From Coriobacteriia bacterium (lineage in GTDB: Bacteria; Actinomycetota; Coriobacteriia; Coriobacteriales; UBA8131): a DNA stretch of 64,000 bases. The translations under genes and the position numbers were made by a program. The notes beneath the pieces are model-generated. The model was not told the origin of the DNA. It saw only the letters and a list, made by a program, of their open reading frames with translations, and did not search any database. Location: positions 53,803-117,802 of the forward strand of contig WRHU01000006.1 in the NCBI GenBank assembly GCA_009783085.1, in the 5' to 3' direction. Below are positions 1 through 10,299 of this stretch, piece after piece; within the stretch, counting starts at the first letter, position 1; each line of letters starts with the position of its first letter.

Positions 1-364
1 TTGCAAGACGCAAAGCCTCAACAGCAAGCTCATGTTCGACATCAGCAATCTCAAACATAATGCGTCCTGGTTTTACCACTGCTACCCATTCCTCGGGGTT
101 ACCCTTACCAGAACCCATGCGAGTTTCGGCAGGTTTTTTAGTAATTGGTTTGTCGGGGAAGATGTTAATCCACACCCGACCGCCACGCTTCATGTGACGA
201 GTCATCGCAACACGAGCAGCCTCAATTTGGCGGTTGGTAATCCAATGCGGCTCAAGAGCCTGAATACCATAGGTGCCAAAGTTAAGCTGCGTGCCGCCCT
301 TGGCCTTGCCTTTCATAGAACCGCGCTGCACCTTACGATGCTTGACGCGCTTAGGTATAAGCAT
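1..364 (-). CDS. rplP: 50S ribosomal protein L16 (3' end outside window)
   Basis: L16 sits at the base of the large-subunit central protuberance near the A-site tRNA. The visible 121 residues begin [20 protein letters not shown] and carry the family hallmarks: an early basic block, [10 protein letters not shown], the segment around [11 protein letters not shown], and MTRHMKRGG. The ATG at 362-364 lies only 2 bp downstream of the rpsC stop, so the two are translationally coupled. About 15-20 C-terminal residues are probably missing because the window starts inside the gene. It is the last visible gene of the S10 operon; rpmC and rpsQ are expected next. Confidence 0.97.
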   Translation of the reverse strand, partial: MLIPKRVKHRKVQRGSMKGKAKGGTQLNFGTYGIQALEPHWITNRQIEAARVAMTRHMKRGGRVWINIFPDKPITKKPAETRMGSGKGNPEEWVAVVKPGRIMFEIADVEHELAVEALRLA

Positions 365-366
365 TT

Positions 367-1068
367 CTATTTTCTCCCTTCACCACGACGGGGACGAGCA
401 GGACGCGATGAGCCCTCAAGTGCTGGCTCAGGCGTTGGTTGGCCCGGAAGTCGCTCGCCGTGATAGACCCAAACTTTAACGCCGATAGAACCCATCGTTG
501 TAGCTGCAGTAGCAAAACCGTAGTCGATTTTTGCACGCAGGGTATGCAAAGGCACCCGACCCTCACGATACCACTCACGACGGCTCATCTCGGCACCGCC
601 CAAACGTCCGGAGCATTGGATACGAATACCCTTTGCGCCACTTTTGATGGCGGATTGAACAGCCTTGCGCATCGCACGTCTAAACGCCACACGACCCTCA
701 AGCTGCTCAGCAACTGACTGAGCGATAAGCGCTGCATCAAGCTCAGGGCGCTTAATTTCAATAACGTCAACGCTCACCTTGCCGTTGGCAATTTTTTCAA
801 GATCCTTGCGCAACTCATCTATCTCGGCACCCTTTTTACCAATAACGATACCAGGGCGTGCCGTGGTGATGATGACACGTATCTTGTCGCCAGCGCGCTC
901 TATCTCAATTTTAGAAACGGCAGCACGAGCAAGACGCTTATCAAGGTACTTGCGCAATGCGATGTCGTTTTCAAGATTGACTGCATACTCTCTGCCTGCA
1001 TACCAGCGGCTGCGCCAATTCTCAGTAACTCCCAGACGAAATCCGGTAGGATAAACTTTTTGACCCAT
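367..1068 (-). CDS. rpsC: 30S ribosomal protein S3
   Basis: S3 lies at the mRNA entry channel of the 30S subunit. The 233-residue product starts [13 protein letters not shown] and contains the KH-type RNA-binding motif ([15 protein letters not shown], about residues 73-87) and the C-terminal S3 domain ([17 protein letters not shown] stretch, then [10 protein letters not shown]). The tail is basic and Arg/Pro rich ([11 protein letters not shown]), a little longer than in many bacteria. It sits between rplV (3 bp upstream) and rplP (2 bp downstream), in the standard S10 order. Confidence 0.98.
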   Translation of the reverse strand: MGQKVYPTGFRLGVTENWRSRWYAGREYAVNLENDIALRKYLDKRLARAAVSKIEIERAGDKIRVIITTARPGIVIGKKGAEIDELRKDLEKIANGKVSVDVIEIKRPELDAALIAQSVAEQLEGRVAFRRAMRKAVQSAIKSGAKGIRIQCSGRLGGAEMSRREWYREGRVPLHTLRAKIDYGFATAATTMGSIGVKVWVYHGERLPGQPTPEPALEGSSRPARPRRGEGRK

Positions 1069-1071
1069 GTG

Positions 1072-1410
1072 CTAGTTCTCCTCTCGTGTGCCAACGATAA
1101 CCGTGATATGGCTCGTACGCTTTAAGATGCGTGATGCCGAGCCCTTTGCACGAGGACGAATGCGCTTCATGGTAGGCCCTTCGTCGGCATAGGTCGCTTT
1201 GACCACAAGGTTTTCTTCTTTTACACCCTCACGCTCAGCGTTAGCAACGGCACTGTTTAAGACCTTCTCGACAACTTCTGCTACGTTGCGCTCAGAGAAT
1301 TGAAGAATCTCGCGGGCGCGAACAATCTGCTTGCCACGAATAAGGTCAATGACCATGCGTGCTTTGCGCGGAGAAACCCGAACGTAACGGGCAACTGCTC
1401 TTGCTTCCAT
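1072..1410 (-). CDS. rplV: 50S ribosomal protein L22
   Basis: L22 lines the peptide exit tunnel. The 112-residue product begins [20 protein letters not shown] and keeps the conserved core ([18 protein letters not shown]) and the beta-hairpin end ([22 protein letters not shown]) that reaches into the tunnel. Its length is normal for the family. Its ATG directly abuts the rpsS stop codon, consistent with tight coupling within the S10 operon. Confidence 0.98.
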   Translation of the reverse strand: MEARAVARYVRVSPRKARMVIDLIRGKQIVRAREILQFSERNVAEVVEKVLNSAVANAEREGVKEENLVVKATYADEGPTMKRIRPRAKGSASRILKRTSHITVIVGTREEN

Positions 1411-1686
1411 TTACTTCTTGCCTTTCTTGTCTGCCGCGTGACCGCGGAACGTGCGGGTTACGGCGAACTCGCCAAGCTTGTGACCAACCATGCTCTCCGT
1501 TACATACACCGGAACGTGTTTGCGTCCGTCGTGAACGGCGATGGTATGACCAACCATCTCAGGAAAAATCGTTGAGGCGCGCGACCACGTTTTAATCACG
1601 TTTTTCTCGCCCGCATCGTTCATTTTGTTGATGCGACCGAGCAAGCGCGGCTCTACGAAGGGTCCTTTTTTAAGACTTCTGCTCAT
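1411..1686 (-). CDS. rpsS: 30S ribosomal protein S19
   Basis: S19 forms part of the head of the 30S subunit with S13. The 91-residue product starts [19 protein letters not shown] and has the signature [20 protein letters not shown] and the closing [12 protein letters not shown] motif. The length matches the family. It lies between rplB (43 bp upstream) and rplV (no gap). Confidence 0.98.
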   Translation of the reverse strand: MSRSLKKGPFVEPRLLGRINKMNDAGEKNVIKTWSRASTIFPEMVGHTIAVHDGRKHVPVYVTESMVGHKLGEFAVTRTFRGHAADKKGKK

Positions 1687-1729
1687 GTATATCCTTACTC
1701 CTCACAGTGGGTTTCACAAACGTGAACCA

Positions 1730-2560
1730 CTATTTTTTACGCCTACGAATAATCAAGCGGCTCGATGCCTTCTTTTTATTGCGCGTACGGTGACCCTTGG
1801 TAGGAACACCCCACGGCGTAACAGGGTGACGGCCAGCAGATTTGTTCTTGCCTTCGCCGCCGCCATGCGGGTGGTCAACCGGATTCATAACCGTACCACG
1901 CACCGTTGGGCGCACGCCCATCCAGCGCTTGCGTCCAGCCTTGCCAATCTTGATGTTGGCGTGCTCAGCATTACCAACCTCGCCTACCGTAGCACGGCAG
2001 GTGATAAGCACACGACGCATCTCATGAGAAGGCATACGCAAAACAGCATACTTACCCTCTTTAGCCATGAGCTGGATAGATGAGCCAGCGCTACGAGCAA
2101 GAGCAGCGCCCTTGCCTGGCTGAAGCTCAACCGCATGAACGGTGGTACCCACGGGGATATCCTTAAGCTGCAAAGCGCAACCCGGTTTAATGTCTGATTC
2201 AGAACCGCTGGTTATTACATCGCCCACCTTCAAGCCACGAGGGTGCAAGATGTAGCTCTTGGCTCCATCGGCATAATGCAACAGCGCAATGCGAGCTGAG
2301 CGGTTGGGGTCGTACTCAACCGTTGCAACCTTAGCGGGCACGCCATCTTTGGTGCGCTTAAAGTCAATAATGCGATACTTGCGCTTGTGCCCACCGCCTT
2401 GGTGGCGAGTAGTAATACGACCGTTGTTGTTGCGTCCTGCCTTTTTGGGCAAAGGGCGCAGCAGCGTCTTCTCGGGCGTGCTGGTAGTGATTTCGGCAAA
2501 ATCCGAAACCGTCTGGAAGCGACGTCCGGGGGAAGTAGGTTTGTACTGTTTAATTCCCAT
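1730..2560 (-). CDS. rplB: 50S ribosomal protein L2
   Basis: L2 is a core large-subunit protein needed for peptidyl transferase activity and subunit association. The 276-residue product begins [20 protein letters not shown] and has the OB and SH3-like domains followed by the conserved [13 protein letters not shown] loop near residue 230, which carries the peptidyl-transferase-proximal His. The length is typical. It follows rplW after 109 bp, a wider gap than elsewhere in the operon; I see no clear terminator or promoter in that gap. Confidence 0.98.
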   Translation of the reverse strand: MGIKQYKPTSPGRRFQTVSDFAEITTSTPEKTLLRPLPKKAGRNNNGRITTRHQGGGHKRKYRIIDFKRTKDGVPAKVATVEYDPNRSARIALLHYADGAKSYILHPRGLKVGDVITSGSESDIKPGCALQLKDIPVGTTVHAVELQPGKGAALARSAGSSIQLMAKEGKYAVLRMPSHEMRRVLITCRATVGEVGNAEHANIKIGKAGRKRWMGVRPTVRGTVMNPVDHPHGGGEGKNKSAGRHPVTPWGVPTKGHRTRNKKKASSRLIIRRRKK

Positions 2561-2669
2561 GGTCTTTCTTATCTCCTTACACGGTGCCGGGCGTGTCCTT
2601 TGTGCCTAACGCTTTGAGAACGCAACCCGTCTGGTTCCTTCAAAACCTTCAAAATCCTTCTAAACGGTA

Positions 2670-2954
2670 TTAGATGCCAAATGCCTCTATAGTTTCGCCT
2701 TCAGCCACCGTAACAATGGCCTTTTTCCACGAACGAGTTGTACCCTTTGCATAACGTACCCGCTTGGGCTTACCCGTAACACGCATCGTATTAACCTTGA
2801 GAACCGTAACGCCAAAAATCTCTTCGACGGCTTGACGAATCTCAATCTTGCTTGCCTGCTTGGCAACCTCAAAGGTATAACGATTGTCGTTGATGAGGTC
2901 GTAGCTCCGCTCCGAAACAATGGGGCGTAAAATGACCTGTCGAACATCTTTCAT
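2670..2954 (-). CDS. rplW: 50S ribosomal protein L23
   Basis: L23 sits at the exit tunnel rim and is the docking site for SRP and trigger factor. The 94-residue product starts MKDVRQVILRPIVSERSY and has the family motifs RYTFEVAKQASKIEIRQAVE and IFGVTVLKVNTM, then the basic KPKRVRYAKGTTRSWKKA segment. The ATG overlaps the rplD stop by one base (TAATG), a sign of coupled translation. Confidence 0.98.
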   Translation of the reverse strand: MKDVRQVILRPIVSERSYDLINDNRYTFEVAKQASKIEIRQAVEEIFGVTVLKVNTMRVTGKPKRVRYAKGTTRSWKKAIVTVAEGETIEAFGI

Positions 2955-3577
2955 TATTTCAGCACCTCCTCAATGCGCTTGAGTGAGGCACTGGTAAACA
3001 CCAAAGTGCCGTTGTCAATCAAATCATGTGCGTTTGCTTCTGAAACAAAAATCACCCGCACGGTTGGAATGTTATTAAATGATAAAAAGGCGTTTGCGTT
3101 GTCATCGTCAAGTACGATGGTAGTGCGCCCTGTTACCTTAAGCGCCTCTAAAGCAGCTACTGCTTGCTTGGTTGAGGGCTTCTCAAAGGCAAACTCATCA
3201 ACAACGAGCAGCACACCTTCTGCGGCTTTTGCAGAAAGCGCCGAGCGCATTGCGAGCTTAACCTCTTTGTTGTTAACCTTAAACGCATAGCTGCGTGCAT
3301 GAGGTCCAAAAACCACACCACCACTGCGATAGTGGGGAGCGCTTACGGTACCTTGACGTGCACGACCGGTGCCCTTTTGGCGATACGGCTTTCTGCCACC
3401 GCCGGCAACTTGCCCACGTGTTTTGGTTTCATGCGTACCGGCACGGCGTGCTGCAAGTTGCGAGCGCACCACTTCGTGCATGACATGGATATTGGGAGCA
3501 ACGCCAAAGACGGCATCGGAAAGCTCGGCCGTGCCGACCTTCTTTCCTCCCTTATCTTTAATCTCTACCTTAGCCAT
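2954..3577 (-). CDS. rplD: 50S ribosomal protein L4
   Basis: L4 is an assembly and exit-tunnel protein; in some bacteria it also regulates the S10 operon. The 207-residue product has the extended loop with KTRGQVAGGGRKPYRQKG and GTGRARQGT (about residues 52-78), which reaches into the tunnel, and a globular C-terminal domain ending in TSASLKRIEEVL. It lies 51 bp after rplC and overlaps rplW by one base. Confidence 0.98.
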   Translation of the reverse strand: MAKVEIKDKGGKKVGTAELSDAVFGVAPNIHVMHEVVRSQLAARRAGTHETKTRGQVAGGGRKPYRQKGTGRARQGTVSAPHYRSGGVVFGPHARSYAFKVNNKEVKLAMRSALSAKAAEGVLLVVDEFAFEKPSTKQAVAALEALKVTGRTTIVLDDDNANAFLSFNNIPTVRVIFVSEANAHDLIDNGTLVFTSASLKRIEEVLK

Positions 3578-3628
3578 TGTTAGTCTATCTCCTAAAGCTT
3601 TATTTCCTCGTGTTAATTACGGCTGCAA

Positions 3629-4249
3629 TTACACGGTACGGACACTAACGAGCGCACCCTTGCCACCGGGTACTGCGCCTTTAACGAGCAACAAGTTTTG
3701 CTCGGCATCAACTTTTACCACCTCAAGGTTTTTAACGGTCACCTTGTCAACACCCATGTGTCCCGGAAGGCGCAGGCCTTTGAAAACACGTGAGGGAGTA
3801 GCGCACTGGCCAACAGAACCTGGAGCACGGTGGAAGTGAGAACCGTGTCCACCCGGACCACCCTTAAAGTTGTAACGCTTCATAACACCGGCAAAGCCCT
3901 TACCTTTTGAAACGCCAGAAACGTCCACTTTTTTAGTTTCGGCAAATTGCTCAACCGTTATCTCTTGACCAAGCTCATAGTTAGCAGCATCGTCAACGCG
4001 AACCTCACGCAAAACCTTTGAGGGCTCTACGTTTGCTTTGCTAAAGTGACCAGCCATAGGTTTGTTGAGCTTTTTAGCCTTAAGCTCGCCAAAACCAATT
4101 TGAACGGCACTATAGCCTTCTTTTTCATCGGTCTTTATCTGCGTCACCACGCACGGACCCGCTTGTATAACCGTAACCGGCACAAGCTGGTCGTCGTCTG
4201 ACCAGACCTGGGTCATGCCCAGTTTGCGACCTAAAATCGTATTGCACAT
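3629..4249 (-). CDS. rplC: 50S ribosomal protein L3
   Basis: L3 binds near the 3' end of 23S rRNA and helps shape the peptidyl transferase centre. The 206-residue product starts [16 protein letters not shown] and contains the conserved loop [20 protein letters not shown] near residue 130, including the Gln/His region that contacts 23S rRNA. The Met-Cys-Asn start, rather than a longer leader, agrees with family length. It lies downstream of rpsJ with an 86-bp gap. Confidence 0.98.
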   Translation of the reverse strand: MCNTILGRKLGMTQVWSDDDQLVPVTVIQAGPCVVTQIKTDEKEGYSAVQIGFGELKAKKLNKPMAGHFSKANVEPSKVLREVRVDDAANYELGQEITVEQFAETKKVDVSGVSKGKGFAGVMKRYNFKGGPGGHGSHFHRAPGSVGQCATPSRVFKGLRLPGHMGVDKVTVKNLEVVKVDAEQNLLLVKGAVPGGKGALVSVRTV

Positions 4250-4335
4250 AACAAAACCTCTATCTTTCTCGGTCGTAGCACCTTACAGCAAGCCCTTCTT
4301 GCTGCCGCCAGCGGACCGAACGAACACAAATAAAC

Positions 4336-4644
4336 TTACAGCTTAATCTCAATATCTACGCCAGCGGGCAAATCAAGTCGCATGAGCGAGTCCACCGTGT
4401 TAGGCGTGGGCTCCAAGATGTCGATAAGACGCTTGTGCGTACGCATCTCAAACTGCTCACGACTATCCTTGTCTTTGTGAGGCGAGCGGATAACGCAATA
4501 CAAATTGCGCTCAGTAGGAAGCGGCACGGGGCCAGAAACCTTTGCGCCCGTCTTTTGCGCGGTGTCCACAATAAGCTTGGTGGACTGATCCACTATCTCA
4601 TGGTCGTAGCCTTTGAGGCGGATTCTGATTTTTTGACTTGCCAA
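4336..4644 (-). CDS. rpsJ: 30S ribosomal protein S10 (NusE)
   Basis: S10 is a 30S head protein and also the NusE partner in antitermination. I place the start at a TTG (4642-4644), giving 102 residues beginning (M)[18 protein letters not shown], the normal family length. A perfect AAGGAG lies 6 bases upstream of this TTG. The in-frame ATG at 4683 would add 13 residues with no family counterpart and no good ribosome site. The conserved [19 protein letters not shown] segment is present. It is first in the S10 operon, after fusA, with no tuf between. Confidence 0.95.
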   Translation of the reverse strand: MASQKIRIRLKGYDHEIVDQSTKLIVDTAQKTGAKVSGPVPLPTERNLYCVIRSPHKDKDSREQFEMRTHKRLIDILEPTPNTVDSLMRLDLPAGVDIEIKL

Positions 4645-4720
4645 CTTTTTCTCCTTAAAAACTTCTAAAGCTTGGTGCTTCATAAAACTTTGCTTTACAA
4701 CGTGCTGCTCGAGGCTCGAC

Positions 4721-4765
4721 TCGCTTAGCAGGCGCTCACTTTGCAGGCACTCGCCTTGCAGGCGC
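4721..4765. repeat. Three imperfect 15-bp tandem repeats after fusA
   Basis: Three adjacent 15-bp units (4721-4735, 4736-4750, 4751-4765) share the pattern TCNCYTNGCAGGCRC on the plus strand. They lie between the fusA stop (4773) and the rpsJ start (4644), on the minus-strand transcript that would join the two operons. I see no clean hairpin with a U-tract, so a terminator role is not supported. They look like a short slippage-derived expansion. Confidence 0.6.
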
Positions 4766-4772
4766 TTGCTTG

Positions 4773-6860
4773 CTAGGCGTTGCCTCCTACTTTGGATACA
4801 ATCTCTTCTGCCACACTCTTAGGTACGGGCTCATAAGAAGAGAACTGCATGGTGTACGATGCCCTACCCTGTGTTGACGAACGCAGGTCGGTTGCATATC
4901 CAAACATCTCAGAAAGCGGTACGAGCGATTTAACAACCTTAGCTCCGCCTCTATCCTCCATGCCTTGAATCTGACCACGACGTGATGAAAGGTTACCCAT
5001 AACATCACCCATGTAATCCTCGGGAGTTTCAACTTCAACAGACATCATAGGCTCAAGCAGCACCGGGCCACTCTTGCGCAAGGCATCTTTAATAGCCATT
5101 GAACCAGCAATCTTAAAGGCTGACTCTGAGGAGTCCACCTCATGGTACGAACCATCGACCAGCTCAACTTTGATGTCCACAACGGGGAAGCCTGCCAAAA
5201 CGCCGCTTGCCAGTGCCTCTTGAATACCTTTGTCAACGGGCGAGATGTATTCCTTAGGAATAACGCCACCCACGATTTTATTGTCAAACTCATAACCCTT
5301 TGCAGGTTCTTGTGGGTTCATGTTGATAACCACATGACCATACTGACCACGACCACCACTCTGGCGAACAAACTTGCCCTCCACACCGTCAACTGCTTTG
5401 CCCGCTGTTTCGCGGTAGGCAACCTGAGGCTTACCAACATTTGCTTCAACCTTAAACTCACGAAGCAAACGGTCGACGATAATCTCAAGGTGCAACTCGC
5501 CCATACCAGCAATAACCGTCTGTCCCGTTTCTTGATTGGTAGAAACGCGGAAGGTTGGATCTTCCTCGGCAAGTTTTTGAAGAGCGGTTCCCAGCTTATC
5601 TTGCTCAGCCTTGGTCTTTGGCTCAATAGCAATATCGATAACAGGGTCGGGGAATACCATGGACTCCAAAATTACTGGAGCGTTCTCAACGCACAGCGTG
5701 TCGCCGGTTGACGTATCTTTAAGGCCAACGGCGGCAACAATGTCGCCCGCAGAAACAGACTCAATATCCTCACGGGAGTTTGAGTGCATCTCAAGCAAGC
5801 GACCAACACGCTCTTTTTTATCTTTGGTTGCATTGAGAACATAGGAGCCGGCACTCAGCGTACCGGAATACACACGAAAGTAGGTCAAACGACCAACGTG
5901 TGGGTCAGTCATAATCTTAAAAGCAAGCGCAGCAAAGGGTTCTTTTTCGTCTGCTTTGCGCTCAACTTCTTTTTCGGTCTTAACATCTATACCTTGGATA
6001 GCGGGAATATCAAGTGGTGAGGGGAGATAATTTACAACGGTATCGAGCAGCTGCTGAATACCTTTGTTCTTAAATGAAGCACCACAAACAACCGGTGTAA
6101 TCTCGCAAGCGATGCAACCTTTGCGCAAAGCTGCGATAACTTCTTCTTCGGTATACGCTTCGCCCTCTAAAACTTTCATCATCAGTTCATCGTCAAACTC
6201 AGTGGCAACTTCTACCAACTCATCGTGGTACTGCTTTGCCTTGTCGGCGTAATCGGCAGGAACCTCAGCGTCGGTGGGATAAATCATGCCCTTGTCGTCC
6301 TCATTAAAAAGCTGAGCTTTCATAGAGATGAGGTCGATGAGTCCGTCAAACTGTGCCTCGGCACCAATGGGAAGCTGGAGCACTACCGTGCGTGTTTCGA
6401 GGCGGTCTTGCATCTGCTCAATAACAGAGTAGAAATCCGCGCCCGTGCGATCCATCTTGTTGATGAACGCCATGCGAGGAACATTGTAGCGATGCGCCTG
6501 ACGCCAAACAGTTTCTGACTGAGGCTGCACGCCACCAACCGCACAAAATACGGCGACCGTTCCATCAAGCACACGCAAAGAACGCTCAACCTCTGCGGTA
6601 AAGTCAACGTGGCCCGGCGTGTCGATAATCTGGATACGGTGATCGTTCCAGTAACAGGTAGTAGCAGCACTCGTAATAGTAATGCCACGCTCTTGCTCTT
6701 GCGCCATCCAGTCCATCGTGGCTGCGCCCTCATGTACCTCACCAATCTTGTAGTTCTTACCGGTGTAGTACAAAATGCGCTCGGTGGTCGTGGTTTTACC
6801 GGCGTCGATGTGAGCCATGATGCCGATGTTGCGCGTATCTTTTAGCGGTGTCTTAGCCAT
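4773..6860 (-). CDS. fusA: Elongation factor G
   Basis: EF-G is the translocase GTPase of translation and also splits ribosomes during recycling. The start is set at the ATG at 6858-6860, giving 695 residues from [24 protein letters not shown]; 28 additional in-frame upstream residues do not resemble the family and are excluded. G1 (AHIDAGKTT), G3 (DTPGHVDF) and G4 (NKMDRTGA) are intact, as is the C-terminal domain IV/V region ([11 protein letters not shown]). It follows rpsG by 25 bp. Confidence 0.97.
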   Translation of the reverse strand: MAKTPLKDTRNIGIMAHIDAGKTTTTERILYYTGKNYKIGEVHEGAATMDWMAQEQERGITITSAATTCYWNDHRIQIIDTPGHVDFTAEVERSLRVLDGTVAVFCAVGGVQPQSETVWRQAHRYNVPRMAFINKMDRTGADFYSVIEQMQDRLETRTVVLQLPIGAEAQFDGLIDLISMKAQLFNEDDKGMIYPTDAEVPADYADKAKQYHDELVEVATEFDDELMMKVLEGEAYTEEEVIAALRKGCIACEITPVVCGASFKNKGIQQLLDTVVNYLPSPLDIPAIQGIDVKTEKEVERKADEKEPFAALAFKIMTDPHVGRLTYFRVYSGTLSAGSYVLNATKDKKERVGRLLEMHSNSREDIESVSAGDIVAAVGLKDTSTGDTLCVENAPVILESMVFPDPVIDIAIEPKTKAEQDKLGTALQKLAEEDPTFRVSTNQETGQTVIAGMGELHLEIIVDRLLREFKVEANVGKPQVAYRETAGKAVDGVEGKFVRQSGGRGQYGHVVINMNPQEPAKGYEFDNKIVGGVIPKEYISPVDKGIQEALASGVLAGFPVVDIKVELVDGSYHEVDSSESAFKIAGSMAIKDALRKSGPVLLEPMMSVEVETPEDYMGDVMGNLSSRRGQIQGMEDRGGAKVVKSLVPLSEMFGYATDLRSSTQGRASYTMQFSSYEPVPKSVAEEIVSKVGGNA

Positions 6861-6885
6861 TGTTGTGTTCTCAGTCCTCTTTGCT

Positions 6886-7356
6886 CTACCAACGATAATG
6901 CGAGAAAGCTCGGTTAGCTTCCGCCATCTTGAAAATATCCTCACGTTTCTTTACTGAGGAACCCGTGCCGTTAGCGGCATCGAGAATCTCAGAGGCCAAA
7001 CGCTCAGCCATTGTTTTTTCTTTGCGGCTCCGTGAATAGTCAACCATCCAGCGGATAGCAAGCGTTGTTGCACGACGAGAGTTAACCTCCATCGGAACCT
7101 GATAGGTTGCGCCACCAACACGCTTAGGTTTGACCTCAAGGGTTGGACGCACATTGTCCATTGCCTTCTTGAAAACAGAAAGCGGGTCTTGTCCGCTTTT
7201 CTCCTCAACAATGTCAAAGGAGCCATAGACAATGGCTTCTGCGATGGACTTCTTACCATCAAGCAAGACCTTGTTGATGAGCTGGGTCACCAAACGGTTG
7301 TTGTACACAGCGTCCGGGCTTATCTCCCGACGAACTGCTGCTGCTCTACGAGGCAT
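6886..7356 (-). CDS. rpsG: 30S ribosomal protein S7
   Basis: S7 nucleates assembly of the 30S head and contacts E-site tRNA. The 156-residue product starts [20 protein letters not shown] and has the signature region around [20 protein letters not shown], the beta-arm ending in [11 protein letters not shown], and a C-terminus [10 protein letters not shown] typical of long S7 forms. A GGAAGGAAA-type ribosome site precedes the ATG. It lies 119 bp after rpsL. Confidence 0.98.
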   Translation of the reverse strand: MPRRAAAVRREISPDAVYNNRLVTQLINKVLLDGKKSIAEAIVYGSFDIVEEKSGQDPLSVFKKAMDNVRPTLEVKPKRVGGATYQVPMEVNSRRATTLAIRWMVDYSRSRKEKTMAERLASEILDAANGTGSSVKKREDIFKMAEANRAFSHYRW

Positions 7357-7476
7357 ATCGTTTCCTTCCTTGTGCAGCCCTTTATGCCGAGGGGCTGCCG
7401 CTTTACATCACGTTTGTTTCTACTACCAAACAGGAAAAAAGACGCAAGCAATGCGCGCCTTTCTTTTTATAGTGTG

Positions 7477-7848
7477 TTACTTAGGCTTCTTAGCGCCATA
7501 GCGGCTGCGGGCTTGCTTGCGGTCGCTCACGGCAGCGCAATCCAGTGCTGCACGGATAACCTTGTAGCGCACACCCGGCAGGTCTTTTACACGACCGCCA
7601 CGAATGAGAATCATCGAGTGCTCTTGCAGGTTGTGACCAATACCAGGAATGTAGGCGGTCACCTCCATGCCGTTTACCAAACGCACACGACAAACCTTAC
7701 GCAAGGCAGAGTTTGGTTTTTTTGGCGTAACCGTATACACGCGAGTACACACTCCACGCTTCTGCGGGTTGCCCTTGAGTGCCGGCGTCTTTTTCTTGGC
7801 GACGGTCTTTTCGCGGCCCTTGCGGACCAGTTGGTTAATAGTAGGCAC
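7477..7848 (-). CDS. rpsL: 30S ribosomal protein S12
   Basis: S12 is a decoding-centre protein. The start is a GTG (7846-7848) giving 123 residues, (M)[19 protein letters not shown], the normal length; AAAGGA lies upstream at a suitable distance. A longer in-frame ATG start at 7920 would add 24 unconserved residues and would lie inside the promoter-proximal leader. Lys43 and Lys88, the usual sites of streptomycin-resistance substitution, are both wild type ([11 protein letters not shown] and GGRVKDLPG). It is the first gene of the str operon. Confidence 0.96.
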   Translation of the reverse strand: MPTINQLVRKGREKTVAKKKTPALKGNPQKRGVCTRVYTVTPKKPNSALRKVCRVRLVNGMEVTAYIPGIGHNLQEHSMILIRGGRVKDLPGVRYKVIRAALDCAAVSDRKQARSRYGAKKPK

Positions 7849-7956
7849 TGTATAAGTTCCTTTCGTCAGTTTGCCTAGTACTATAGAGTTGGTGTGTATT
7901 GAGAAAACAGTTCTACGCACACAAAAACTCAGCGACCAAAAAAGTCGCGAAGTGGA

Positions 7957-7985
7957 ATAATATCAGTGTCTTTGGGGCTTGTCAA
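7957..7985 (-). promoter_or_regulatory. Promoter of the rpsL-rpsG-fusA operon
   Basis: On the minus strand a perfect TTGACA (7980-7985) and TATTAT (7957-7962) are separated by exactly 17 bp. Transcription should start near 7950, leaving a leader of about 100 nt before the rpsL GTG. A GCGAC/GTCGC hairpin (about 7932-7948) lies right at the transcript start. This is the best housekeeping sigma-type promoter in the window. Confidence 0.85.
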
Positions 7986-8005
7986 ACCCCAGTATACTAA
8001 AAGCA

Positions 8006-8019
8006 ACGCCCCCGGGCGT
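8006..8019 (-). terminator. Short terminator-like hairpin between secreted protein gene and str promoter
   Basis: ACGCCC and GGGCGT form a 6-bp GC-rich stem with a 2-base spacer (CC on the plus strand); on the minus strand it is followed by TTGCTTTTAGT. It lies 49 bp past the stop of the secreted protein gene and just upstream of the str promoter, a sensible place to insulate the operon. The loop is very short and the U-tract interrupted, so strength is uncertain. Confidence 0.45.
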
Positions 8020-8067
8020 ATCCATAGTTTAGGAAACACACCGAGGGCATTGCAATATCTGAAACTT

Positions 8068-9702
8068 CTACTTAATTTTCTTGCTCGTCTTAGTCTTGCT
8101 CCACGCACTGTAATACTTGACGCTACCAACCGTTTTGTAGCTACGAACCTGTACTTGGTACTTGCTGTTTGTCTTTAGTTTTTTGATAGTCGCAGAGCCC
8201 TTGGAAGCAGCAAAGGTCTTGGTTTTCCATTTGGTAGTACCTGCTATTCTATAGCGCACCTGATACTTGGTAACCTTTTGTGCTTTTGAAACCTTAGCCC
8301 ACGTTACTTTCATCTGCTTAGAGCCTGCAGTTATGCTTTTTATCGAGTTCTTTTTGGGAACTATCTTAAAGGTGCCAAGGCTAAGGTTTTTTGTACTGTT
8401 GTATTGTGAGCCCGCAGCAACATCAACCGTTACTGCATACGAACCAATAGCTTTAGGAGCAGTTTTTGATTTGGTGTACTTGGTACCACTTACACCCGTG
8501 TAATAGATTGCCATTACACTCCCCGCCCCTGCCTTGGGCGTTACCGCAACACTGATGCCCTTGCCCGTATAAGGCTTGCTGGCAAGGTTGTAGGTGTATT
8601 GAGCTTTGGTGGGAGCAACAAGCGCTGCGCTCACCGTTACCACACAGCGTGCCGTTTTGAGCCCATCAACCGTAGTAGCTGTAATGGTTGCTGTGCCCGC
8701 CGCCCGAGCAGTGACCTTTCCTGTTGCATCTACCGAGGCAACCGCAGCGTTACTGCTTGACCACGTTACCGCCTTATTGTCTGCATCTGCTGGGCTTATT
8801 GTTGGGACAAGAGTTTCTGCCTTACCCACCTGCAAGCTTGTTGCAGCCTTAAGGCTTATGCCCGTGACGTTGACATAGCCTGCTTGGACGGTAAACACGC
8901 CCATGAGATCTCTGCGTGCCCAGTTTTTGTAGCAATCTTCTGCATCTACTTGTGCATTACAGGAACCATTGAAAGCAATGTCTGAAATGGTGCAGGTTCC
9001 CATATAGACATCAGTGTCACCTTTCCGATAAAGATCGGCGTAAGCCACAGGGTTATTGTTTGTCGTGCTATATATGTTGACCCTGACTAATGAGATTTCT
9101 GATTCGTCTGTAACTTCTACGCTTACCGTTATTTCTTGTCCAGGTGACACAATTATTCCTTGTTCTGGCACCGCAATCTGAGAGTTAATTATTAAATCAC
9201 CAATTACTGGCGGGTCGAGGTCTGTCAGCATGCTACCTGAGATGGTAAACACGCCCATGAGATCTCTGCGTGCCCAGTTTTTGTAGCAATCTTCTGCATC
9301 TACTTGTGCATTACAGGAACCATTGAAAGCAATGTCTGAAATGGTGCAGGTTCCCATATAGACATCAGTGTCACCTTTCCGATAAAGATCGGCGTAAGCC
9401 ACAGGGTTATTGTTTGTCGTGCTATATATGTTGACCCTGACTAATGAGATTTCTGATTCGTCTGTAACTTCTACGCTTACCGTTATTTCTTGTCCAGGTG
9501 ACACAATTATTCCTTGTTCTGGCACCGCAATCTGAGAGTTAATTATTAAATCACCAATTACTGGCGGGTCGAAATCTTGTCCGTCCGCATAGGCATTGCT
9601 ATGGGAGGGAGGGACAAGCATGAAGCACAATGCTGCCGTTAGAAACAGAGCAAGAAACCGTTGAGCTTTTTTAAGTTGGGGTTTTGAGGTTTGCGTTTTC
9701 AT
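8068..9702 (-). CDS. Secreted Ig-like (BIG2) protein with duplicated N-terminal module
   Basis: A 544-residue protein, probably exported: the N-terminus is basic, then hydrophobic (about residues 16-37, FLALFLTAALCFMLVPP), with a likely signal-peptidase site around SNAYA. Residues about 44-280 hold two copies of a 118-residue module starting DPPVIGDLIINSQIAVPEQG, identical through about 110 residues. Then come a BIG2 domain (VTGISLKAATSLQVGK to TITATTVDG), an MBG-like beta domain (YTGKGISVAVTPKAG) and a fibronectin-III-like C-terminal domain (KYQVRYRIAGTTKWK). No sortase motif or membrane anchor is visible, so it is secreted or held noncovalently. Exact function is unknown; adhesion or matrix binding is an inference. 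Confidence 0.85.
   Translation of the reverse strand: MKTQTSKPQLKKAQRFLALFLTAALCFMLVPPSHSNAYADGQDFDPPVIGDLIINSQIAVPEQGIIVSPGQEITVSVEVTDESEISLVRVNIYSTTNNNPVAYADLYRKGDTDVYMGTCTISDIAFNGSCNAQVDAEDCYKNWARRDLMGVFTISGSMLTDLDPPVIGDLIINSQIAVPEQGIIVSPGQEITVSVEVTDESEISLVRVNIYSTTNNNPVAYADLYRKGDTDVYMGTCTISDIAFNGSCNAQVDAEDCYKNWARRDLMGVFTVQAGYVNVTGISLKAATSLQVGKAETLVPTISPADADNKAVTWSSSNAAVASVDATGKVTARAAGTATITATTVDGLKTARCVVTVSAALVAPTKAQYTYNLASKPYTGKGISVAVTPKAGAGSVMAIYYTGVSGTKYTKSKTAPKAIGSYAVTVDVAAGSQYNSTKNLSLGTFKIVPKKNSIKSITAGSKQMKVTWAKVSKAQKVTKYQVRYRIAGTTKWKTKTFAASKGSATIKKLKTNSKYQVQVRSYKTVGSVKYYSAWSKTKTSKKIK
8890..9218. repeat. 329-bp direct repeat, copy 1 (in secreted protein gene)
   Basis: This 329-bp stretch recurs without a visible mismatch at 9244-9572, 354 bp away (118 codons, so the frame is kept). 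It encodes the repeated module of the secreted protein. Identity at synonymous positions as well as coding positions means the duplication is recent or is kept uniform by gene conversion. Confidence 0.93.
9244..9572. repeat. 329-bp direct repeat, copy 2
   Basis: Second copy of the sequence at 8890-9218. The 25-bp spacer between the copies encodes the link TISGSMLTD-like segment. Copy number is likely to vary among isolates by unequal recombination, and short-read assemblies could collapse it. Confidence 0.93.
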
Positions 9703-10299
9703 GGGACTTCCGTCCTTTCAAAGAGGGCTGCCGGAAAATAGAGTAAGCGTCAGAAAATAGTAATAATCAGGCAGGCTTATCCAAGTTAGACGTCTTGCAC
9801 CACCCCACGTCTTTACCTGCGTTGCTATCTCTGCAGTATACGCCCCTAAAATGCAATGTGCAAGCCCCTACAGCAAAAAAGATAACTATTTTTATAGGCA
9901 AAACAAAGATCGTAGGTCGCCTTCTTACGACATGCTGGGCTTATAGGACAAAAAGGAAGCGCCTGCGGTAGGCACACTGTGCCGTGCAAGCGCTTCAACT
10001 TTTATCATGTTATCAAGGTTTTGGCAATCTAGCAACTTGCACTACTCTCTCGCACTGGGCAACACGGATTGTGCAGCCAAAGGAGTGCTCCTTCTTGTTT
10101 TGCTAAGCCGCAAACACGCAAAAACCAGCTGAACATAAACGTTGGCTGGTTCTTGCTGAGCAATCGCTCATGGGTAACTACTTTTTAATCATTTAGTATG
10201 GTGCCACATTTTGGGCTTATAGGACAAAACGTGTTTGGCAGAACCTTTGGACGGAAACTGATAGGTCGCACTCCCACAACAACGTAAAGGGTGTCTGCG

